Translations under genes and position numbers: made by a program
In this document: one piece after another, positions 44,720 through 53,096 of the stretch
Numbering within the stretch: position 1 is the stretch's first letter
Layout of the letters: each line of letters begins with the position of its first letter
From: an uncultured Collinsella sp.
Lineage (GTDB): Bacteria > Actinomycetota > Coriobacteriia > Coriobacteriales > Coriobacteriaceae
Assembly (NCBI GenBank): GCA_949285915.1
Contig: CASDZW010000016.1
Location: 1-53,096 of the forward strand
DNA: 53,096 nucleotides
Reading direction: 5' to 3'
The notes under the pieces: generated by a model
The model's input: only the letters and a program-made list of their open reading frames with translations
Told to the model about the DNA's origin: nothing
Database searches by the model: none

Positions 44720-44744
44720 GTATCAAAACGTATCAGAGGTATCA
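44720..44744. promoter_or_regulatory. Three GTATCA direct repeats in the rpiR/bgl gap
   Basis: GTATCA occurs at 44720-44725, 44730-44735 and 44739-44744, spaced 10 and 9 nt. On the minus strand a TATGAT at 44741-44746 could be the rpiR -10, so binding would block rpiR. This is a likely RpiR operator. The remaining gap (44747-44899) shows no gene. Confidence 0.5.
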
Positions 44745-44791
44745 TAGGCCACAAACCAGTTACTGAAAAGAAGTATCCGAAAGCCCGTTGA

Positions 44792-46342
<1,551 letters not shown>

Positions 46343-46345
46343 CCG

Positions 46346-46729
46346 ATGCGTATCGAGCACGTTGCCGCCTATGTGCGCGACCTCAACGCCGCGCGGGATT
46401 TCTTCGTCCGGTACTTCGGTGCCGTGGCGGGTGAGGAGTACCACAACCCGCGTACGGGGTTCCGGTCGTTCTTCCTCTCCTTCGAGGACGGTGCCCGCTT
46501 GGAGATCATGTCCAAGCAGGGCATCGAGGAGGCGGACCCTGCACTTGAGCGCATTGGCCTCACGCATCTTGCGTTCTCCGCGGGGTCGGCAGAAGCGGTT
46601 GACGCGCTCACCGAACGCTTTCGGTCGGACGGCTACGAGGTGGCGAGCGGGCCTCGCACCACAGGGGACGGCTACTATGAGAGCTGTGTTATAGGTATCG
46701 ACGGCTTGCGGCTCGAGATAACGGTGTAG
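46346..46729 (+). CDS. VOC family protein (glyoxalase fold)
   Basis: This 127-residue protein has the vicinal-oxygen-chelate fold: MRIEHVAAYVRDLNAARDFFVRYFGA, RSFFLSFEDGARLEIM and GLTHLAFSAGSAEAVDALTERFRSDGYEV. His5, Glu53 and His74 are placed like metal ligands of this superfamily. Family members range from glyoxalase I to antibiotic resistance proteins, so the reaction cannot be named. It starts 3 nt after the GH1 stop and is likely co-transcribed with it, suggesting a role in sugar by-product handling. Confidence 0.85.
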   Translation: MRIEHVAAYVRDLNAARDFFVRYFGAVAGEEYHNPRTGFRSFFLSFEDGARLEIMSKQGIEEADPALERIGLTHLAFSAGSAEAVDALTERFRSDGYEVASGPRTTGDGYYESCVIGIDGLRLEITV

Positions 46730-46797
46730 GTATTGCGGGGAGACGGGTCACTGGGCGCGTCGCCGTGCGCCCGTCACCCCGATGGCAGAAAGGATGG

Positions 46798-47658
46798 ATG
46801 GCAGTGTCCGACAAGAAGATCATCTTCCTCGACGTGGACGGCACCATCACCGACTACGAGAACAACATTCCCGAGTCGGCGAAGGCGGCCATCAAGCTCG
46901 CCCGCGCCAACGGGCACCGCGTCTACATGTGCACCGGCCGCAGCAAGGCCGAGAACCCGCCCGAGATCTGGGAGATCGGGTTCGACGGCATGATCGGCGG
47001 CAACGGCTGCTACGTGGAGGACCACGACCACGTGGTCATGCACCAGCTCATCACGCTCGAGCAGTGCCGCCACATCGTGGACTGGCTGCACAGCCGTGGT
47101 CTTGAGTTCTACCTCGAGTCCAACAATGGTCTCTTTGCGAGCGAGAACTTCCGCGAGGCATCGCGCCAGGTCATGATCCAGTACGCGCTCGGCAAGGGCG
47201 CCACCGAGGAGGACGCCGAGAAGAGCTCGCTTGAGTTTGCCGACAGCCTCATCTACGGTGGCGAGCTCTACCGCGACGACCTCAACAAGGTGAGCTTCAT
47301 CCTCTCGAGCTATCAGGACCACCTCGACTCCATCGAGGAGTTCCCCGATCTGGTGGCCAACACCTGGGGCGGCAAGGGCGAGCATGCGCTCTTTGGCGAC
47401 CTCGGCGTGAAAGGCATCGACAAAGCGCACGCCGTGCACGTGCTCGTGGACTACCTCAAGGCCGATATGGCCGATACCGTTGCTGTGGGCGATGCCAAGA
47501 TCGACATCCCCATGTTCGAGTGCTGCGCGCAGAGCGTGTGCATGGGCTCGGGCGGCGACGAGGCCAAGGCCGCGGCCGACTGGGTCACCACCGACGTGGA
47601 CGACGACGGCATGTGGAACGCCTTTGTGCACTTGGGGCTCATTGAGGACAACAGGTAA
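46798..47658 (+). CDS. HAD superfamily Cof-type phosphatase
   Basis: This 286-residue protein has HAD motif I (FLDVDGTITDYENNIP), motif II (MCTGRS), a Cof-type cap domain, the catalytic Lys region (GVKGIDKAHAVHVLVDYL) and motif IV (VAVGDAKIDIPMFECC). It probably dephosphorylates a sugar phosphate, in line with its place behind the GH1 gene. The usual GDxxND motif reads GDAKID, with Ile for Asn. The ATG at 46798 is chosen; a GTG at 46804 has better spacing from AAAGGA and cannot be excluded. Confidence 0.88.
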   Translation: MAVSDKKIIFLDVDGTITDYENNIPESAKAAIKLARANGHRVYMCTGRSKAENPPEIWEIGFDGMIGGNGCYVEDHDHVVMHQLITLEQCRHIVDWLHSRGLEFYLESNNGLFASENFREASRQVMIQYALGKGATEEDAEKSSLEFADSLIYGGELYRDDLNKVSFILSSYQDHLDSIEEFPDLVANTWGGKGEHALFGDLGVKGIDKAHAVHVLVDYLKADMADTVAVGDAKIDIPMFECCAQSVCMGSGGDEAKAAADWVTTDVDDDGMWNAFVHLGLIEDNR

Positions 47659-47796
47659 GGCGCAGACGCGCGGCGGCGAGTTGGCTGCGCATTGACGCGG
47701 GCGTTCGGCGGCGGGTTGATCGCGCTCTTCTGCGAAGTGCCGTAGCGTACCGCAAGCACCGTGGCGCTCTGCATGCAACATAGCTCCCTCTTCTGT

Positions 47797-47837
47797 GGGC
47801 GGCGGACCGGTGGGGAACGGTCCGCCGCCCGTTTTTT
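47797..47837 (+). terminator. Terminator after the HAD gene
   Basis: GGGCGGCGGACCG (47797-47809) pairs perfectly with CGGTCCGCCGCCC (47818-47830), then G and TTTTTT. Confidence 0.92.
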
Positions 47838-47912
47838 GCCGTTTGCGGATGAATTGCTACCGTTTACCGGAACTTGCATCATTGCTATCAAGGGAGGACG
47901 ATGGTACGGGAC

Positions 47913-47998
47913 TATAGTACATCCTTGTGTTAAGCGCACTTGTTACTCTCCAGGAGGCATCACGCGCACACGATAGTCGGGGGCCGTTTCGGCCGCCG
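47913..47998 (+). promoter_or_regulatory. Leader of the bglG-type gene: -10, RAT-like site and hairpin
   Basis: TATAGT (47913-47918) could be the -10. About 20 nt downstream, 47937-47964 resembles the ribonucleic antiterminator sites bound by BglG/LicT proteins: TTGTTACT, seven bases, then AGGCATCAC, where the E. coli bgl site has TTGTTACT-N8-AGGCAAAAC. A GGCCG/CGGCC hairpin follows (47982-47994) but without a U-run. Autoregulation by antitermination is inferred. Nothing else is seen in 47838-48033. Confidence 0.45.
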
Positions 47999-48033
47999 GT
48001 TGTGGTGCGTTGATGACATAGGGGAGTTTTTTC

Positions 48034-48867
48034 ATGCTCATTTTGAAGAAGATCAACAACAACGTCGCTCTTGCCGTCGGAGAGCGGCGCGACGAGATTG
48101 TGGTCTTTGGTCGAGGCATCGGCTTTCCCGAGATGCCCTATGAGCTTGAGGACGAATCGGTTATTCAACGCACGTTTGTCGGTGTTGATGAGTCGGTTGC
48201 CGGTGTTCTGGCGGGCATCTCCGACGAGGTGCTCATGGCCGCATCAGATATCGCCGACATGGCAGCCGATGCCCTCGACTGTAAGCTGGCGCCCAGCCTG
48301 CCCTTCTCCCTTGCCGACCACCTGCAATTCGCCGTTTCCCGCGATGATGAGAGCATCGTGGTGGCCAATCCGCTTTCCCACGAGGTGGCCTTTGTGTATC
48401 CGCGCGAGCACGAGATCGGTCTGAAGGGCATCGCTATCGTGCAAGAGCGAACGGGCGTGGAGATTCCCGAGGTGGAGGCAACTTCCATCGCCCTGCATAT
48501 CGTCAATGCCGAGGTTGACGGCATGGGGAGTGCGCAGGACATGGACCTTGTCATGAAAAGCACCTCCTCTATCCAAGCGATTACCGAGATTGTCGAGGCG
48601 CAGCTCGGCATCGAGCTCGATCGTACGTCATATGCCTATGTACGCTTCGTGGCTCACCTGCGCTTTCTCGTGCGGCGCCTTATGCGCGGCGGGCAGAAAG
48701 AGACGGAGAACTCGTCGCTTTTCCGGCAGGCTGCGCGCGATTTTGCCGACGCTTACTGCTGTGCCTCTGCCATCAACAACTATTTCATCAAAGCCCATAA
48801 CTGGAGCTGCTCTGACGAGGAGATGCTCTACCTCATGATGCACATCAATCGACTCAGGTCGAGTTGA
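48034..48867 (+). CDS. BglG/LicT family transcriptional antiterminator
   Basis: This 277-residue protein should bind nascent mRNA of beta-glucoside genes and prevent early termination, under control of PTS phosphorylation. The N-terminal RNA-binding domain (LKKINNNVALAVGERRDEIVVFGRGIGF) is typical. PRD1 has conserved His in ADHLQFAVSRDDE and PREHEIGLKG; PRD2 has FVAHLRFLVRRL and MMHINRLR. The PTS IIBC gene follows after 100 nt. Phosphorylation by HPr and by EIIB is the family mechanism. GGGGAG precedes the ATG. Confidence 0.94.
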   Translation: MLILKKINNNVALAVGERRDEIVVFGRGIGFPEMPYELEDESVIQRTFVGVDESVAGVLAGISDEVLMAASDIADMAADALDCKLAPSLPFSLADHLQFAVSRDDESIVVANPLSHEVAFVYPREHEIGLKGIAIVQERTGVEIPEVEATSIALHIVNAEVDGMGSAQDMDLVMKSTSSIQAITEIVEAQLGIELDRTSYAYVRFVAHLRFLVRRLMRGGQKETENSSLFRQAARDFADAYCCASAINNYFIKAHNWSCSDEEMLYLMMHINRLRSS

Positions 48868-48967
48868 TGCATCGGCCTTACGCTCCATTGGTGTCAACGT
48901 GTGACGACCCGCTAGCAGCGTTGCGCGTACACATAGAACGAACGCTTCGATACAGGAAGAGGGAACT

Positions 48968-50422
48968 ATGGCACATGCCAACTATGATGACTTTGCCGCC
49001 GAGCTCATCGAGCTCGTAGGTGGCAAGGGAAACGTCGACAGCGTGGCACACTGCATCACGCGTGTTCGCTTTAAGCTCAAGGACGAGTCAAAGGCTGATA
49101 CCGAGAAGATCGAGGCCAATGAGAATGTCATCAAGGTGATGATCGCCAACGGCCAGTATCAGGTTGTGGTGGGCAACGACAAGGTTGAGGACGTGTACGA
49201 CGCCGTAGTCAAGGCGGGCGGTTTCGCGGCGGGTGGCACCGTCGATGCGGACGAGGAGGAGGCCCCTAAGACGCTTGGCGCTAAGGCCATCGACCTCATT
49301 TCGGGCATCTTCCAGCCGATGCTCGGCGCCTTCGCCGCCGCCGGTATCATGAAGGGTGTGCTTGCCCTTATCACTCAGTTCTGGCCCGCGTTCGCCAATG
49401 ACGGCGCGTATACGGTGCTGTACACGGTGGCTGACGGCATGTTCTACTTCCTGCCCATCGTGCTGGCCATCACGGCTTCGCGCAAGTTCCGTCTGAGCGA
49501 GTTCACCGGTCTTGCCATCGGCCTTGCGCTCGTGTACCCCACGATGGTCTCGCTTACGGGCGGTGATGTGATCGGCAGCGTCGACCTAGGGTTCTTTGGC
49601 ACCTTCCAGTGGTACGCCACGTTCCTGGGGCTGCCCATCATCATGCCGGCCTCGGGCTACACGAGCTCGGTCATCCCGGTCATCTTCATGGTCTGGTTCG
49701 GTTCGGTTGTTGAGCACTGGGCCAAGAAGTGGATGCCCGCGTCGGTCAAGATGTTCTTTACGCCGCTGCTCACTATGACCGTAGCCATTGTGGTTGGCTA
49801 CCTTGTGATCGGTCCTGTGGCGACGCTTATCACCAACATCCTGAGCTCTATCTTCATGATTGTGTTCAATCTGCCGGTAGTTGGCGGTATTTTGGGTTGT
49901 ACGCTCGTCGGTGCGTTCTGGATGTGCCTCGTGATCTTTGGCTTCCATTGGAGCCTTATCCCGCTTGCCATCATGAATACCACTTCGCTTGGTTATGACT
50001 TCATTCTGGCGGGAACTATTGGGCACAGCTTCGCGCTCGGTGCCATTGTTTTCGCCATGTATCTTAAGAATAGGGACGAGAACTTCCGTGGCATTGCGCT
50101 GCCTGCTGCCATCTCGGCATTCTTCTTTGGTGTCACCGAGCCTGCCATCTACGGCGTTGCCCTGCCCAACAAGAAAGCGTTTGTGCTCGCATGCTGCTGC
50201 TCTGCAATCTGTGGCGCCATCATGGGCATTTTTGGTGCGTACAGCTATATGGCTGGTGGCCTTGGTGTGTTCAGCTGGTTGACCTATATCGACCCGGGTG
50301 TGCTTGGCAACGGCATGACCCACATGTGGGTTGCCATCGCTGGTTCGCTCATCGCGGCGGTTATCGGGTTCGTCGTCGAGTTCGCGACGTACAAGCCCGA
50401 GAAGGAGCATGCCACGGCATAG
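48968..50422 (+). CDS. PTS beta-glucoside transporter subunit IIBC
   Basis: This 484-residue protein joins a IIB domain (about 1-85) with phosphorylation Cys in VAHCITRVRFKLKDES to a IIC membrane domain of the glucose/beta-glucoside family (GIFQPMLGAFAAAGIMKGVLAL, FFGVTEPAIYGVALPNKKAFVLACC with the sugar-site GVTEPAIYG). No IIA domain is attached, unlike BglF of E. coli, so a separate IIA is required. AGAGGGAAC precedes the ATG. Adjacent genes (antiterminator, ROK kinase, GH1) support a beta-glucoside substrate. Confidence 0.95.
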   Translation: MAHANYDDFAAELIELVGGKGNVDSVAHCITRVRFKLKDESKADTEKIEANENVIKVMIANGQYQVVVGNDKVEDVYDAVVKAGGFAAGGTVDADEEEAPKTLGAKAIDLISGIFQPMLGAFAAAGIMKGVLALITQFWPAFANDGAYTVLYTVADGMFYFLPIVLAITASRKFRLSEFTGLAIGLALVYPTMVSLTGGDVIGSVDLGFFGTFQWYATFLGLPIIMPASGYTSSVIPVIFMVWFGSVVEHWAKKWMPASVKMFFTPLLTMTVAIVVGYLVIGPVATLITNILSSIFMIVFNLPVVGGILGCTLVGAFWMCLVIFGFHWSLIPLAIMNTTSLGYDFILAGTIGHSFALGAIVFAMYLKNRDENFRGIALPAAISAFFFGVTEPAIYGVALPNKKAFVLACCCSAICGAIMGIFGAYSYMAGGLGVFSWLTYIDPGVLGNGMTHMWVAIAGSLIAAVIGFVVEFATYKPEKEHATA

Positions 50423-50455
50423 GTCCTCATCGCTTGAGGATAGATGACAATAGGC

Positions 50456-50504
50456 CGAGAAATCGCGCCGCTGCCCGACTTGGGGCGGCGGCGTTTCTCG
50501 TTCT
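50456..50504 (+). terminator. Terminator after PTS IIBC
   Basis: CGAGAAA (50456-50462) pairs with TTTCTCG (50494-50500), with a GC-rich inner stem (CGCCGC/GCGGCG). TTCT follows. Only a modest U-run is present. Confidence 0.7.
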
Positions 50505-50598
50505 ACCGTACGCTTACCATAGCGAGCACCGGTGAGGATCCGGTGATAGCGCTGAACGGTTCTGTGGTGCCATGTGAGGCGCCGGGGAGGAGTTTCTC

Positions 50599-51525
50599 AT
50601 GAACGTAGTGGTTTTCGATGTGGGCGGCACGTCGGTCAAGTACGGCCTCATGCAGGACGGGGAGCTCAAGGCACAGGGCAAGGTACCCACGCCGCAGGGG
50701 CTGGATGCCACGCAGGAGGAGTTCCTGGCGGGGCTCGACGGCGTGATCGAGAAGCTCCGCGCCGAGGCGGGCGGGTCGCTCGACGGCGTGGCGATGTCGC
50801 TCCCCGGCACCATCGACGTGGACGCGCGCTACATCAAGACGGGCGGCGCGCTTCTCTACAACTACGAGACGGACGCCAACACCTGGGCCGAGCGCTGGGG
50901 TATGCCCGTTGAAGTCGAAAACGACGCGCGCTGCGCCACCATAGCCGAGTACGACCTCGGCAACCTCCAAGGCGCCAAAACCGGCGTGGTTCTTGCCTTT
51001 GGCACGGGCATCGGCGGCGGCATCATCATCAACGGCGAGGTCTACAAGGGCACGCATCTCTACGCGGGTGAGGCCAGCATGATCTACATCGAGACGCCGC
51101 CCGTGACCCAAGAGCTCGTCAGCGGCACCTCGTTCTCGGATAAATGCAGCACCGTGTCGCTCACCCGCCTTATGGCTGAGGCCAAGGGCGTGGAGAGCTG
51201 CTCGGGCGAGGAGGCGCTCGCATGGGTGAAGGCTGGCGACGAGGTCGCATGCCAGGTGTTCGACACCTACTTGGAGAACCTCTCGCGCGAGATCCATAAC
51301 ATCCAGTGCCTGCTCGATCCGGATGTTGTCTGCCTTGGCGGAGGCATCAGCCAGGATTCGTTCTTTGTGGAGAAGGTGCGCGAGGCCGTGCGTTACTTCA
51401 ACGAGGACCTGCTGCCCTTTGCCTTCCCCGTACCCGAGATCCACGCCTGCAAGTTCTTCAACGATGCGAACCTGGTGGGCGCCTACCGACATTTCCTCCG
51501 CATGCAGGCAAAGCGTGCCGTGTAA
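50599..51525 (+). CDS. ROK family sugar kinase
   Basis: This 308-residue kinase probably phosphorylates glucose released by the 6-phospho-beta-glucosidases, or a beta-glucoside. The ATP-binding DVGGTSVKYGLM, VENDARCATIAEYDLG (catalytic Asp) and GTGIGGGIIINGEVYKG are typical of ROK kinases. The zinc-binding CxCGxxGCxE motif of glucokinases and NAGK is missing, as in some beta-glucoside kinases. Context favours a role in this pathway. GGGGAGGAG precedes the ATG, and a GH1 gene follows after 133 nt. Confidence 0.9.
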   Translation: MNVVVFDVGGTSVKYGLMQDGELKAQGKVPTPQGLDATQEEFLAGLDGVIEKLRAEAGGSLDGVAMSLPGTIDVDARYIKTGGALLYNYETDANTWAERWGMPVEVENDARCATIAEYDLGNLQGAKTGVVLAFGTGIGGGIIINGEVYKGTHLYAGEASMIYIETPPVTQELVSGTSFSDKCSTVSLTRLMAEAKGVESCSGEEALAWVKAGDEVACQVFDTYLENLSREIHNIQCLLDPDVVCLGGGISQDSFFVEKVREAVRYFNEDLLPFAFPVPEIHACKFFNDANLVGAYRHFLRMQAKRAV

Positions 51526-51646
51526 ACAAGCCTGCGTTGCCGCGCGGGCAGTATGCGCGCTCACCGAAAAGCGTTTGACCGCTTATCGACCCATGTGCAA
51601 CAGAGGTGCGGGGATGGGTATTCCCGACTCTGCAGCGAAACTATGA

Positions 51647-53096
<1,450 letters not shown>

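Overview
The window looks like a gut-type Coriobacteriia actinobacterium, most probably Collinsella or a close relative. This is inferred from gene content, not from a marker gene. The DNA is GC-rich with strong G/C third-position bias, which creates many long antisense shadow ORFs. It combines an actinobacterial dnaK-grpE-dnaJ-hspR operon, a GlnR-type orphan regulator and an Rnf complex with many PTS and family-1 glycosidase genes. Both ends of the window cut a gene: dnaK on the left and a GH1 gene on the right. I see no tRNA, rRNA, CRISPR array, phage or intact insertion sequence.

Layout. 1-3051: chaperone operon ending in the repressor HspR. 3226-8627: an ECF transporter energising module (minus), murB (plus), and apbE plus a Gx-family membrane protein (minus). 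8810-12608: a HisZ-HisG fusion, an HPr, a YitT-like membrane protein and manA. 12679-16165: iron uptake (feoA, feoA, feoB, a Cys-rich partner) with DtxR-like boxes and a remarkable array of 20-bp-spaced palindromes. 16284-18479: a glutamine-synthetase-like gene lacking three metal ligands, next to glnR. 18608-20960: HtrA protease, a MITE-like element and dCMP deaminase. 21193-25498: rnfCDGEA followed by an RnfB reduced to its membrane anchor. 25499-26135: a repeat-rich non-coding stretch. 26136-28388: ligA.

28494-31316 is a SigI sigma factor, its RsgI-like anti-sigma factor and a secreted PepSY lipoprotein. The sigma operon and the lipoprotein gene carry the same unusual promoter signature with identical 19-nt spacing, so this looks like a self-contained signalling regulon. 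31448-35892 is a MarR-controlled heterodimeric ABC exporter whose genes carry in-frame copies of a short repeat. 36099-39201 holds molybdenum cofactor genes (moaA, a moaC-mobB fusion) and a TauE/SafE permease.

39400-53096 is a beta-glucoside island: PTS IIC and IIB, a frameshifted GH1 gene, a BI-1 family protein, an RpiR regulator divergent from an intact GH1 gene, a VOC protein, a HAD phosphatase, a BglG/LicT antiterminator, PTS IIBC, a ROK kinase and a third GH1 gene. Import with phosphorylation by the PTS, cleavage by 6-phospho-beta-glucosidases and phosphorylation of released sugar by the ROK kinase form one pathway.

The strongest candidates for new biology are the SigI/RsgI/lipoprotein system with its paired promoters, the metal-ligand-deficient GlnA-like protein beside GlnR, the RnfB stub, and the palindrome array behind feoB. 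All promoter, operator and terminator calls were made by eye.
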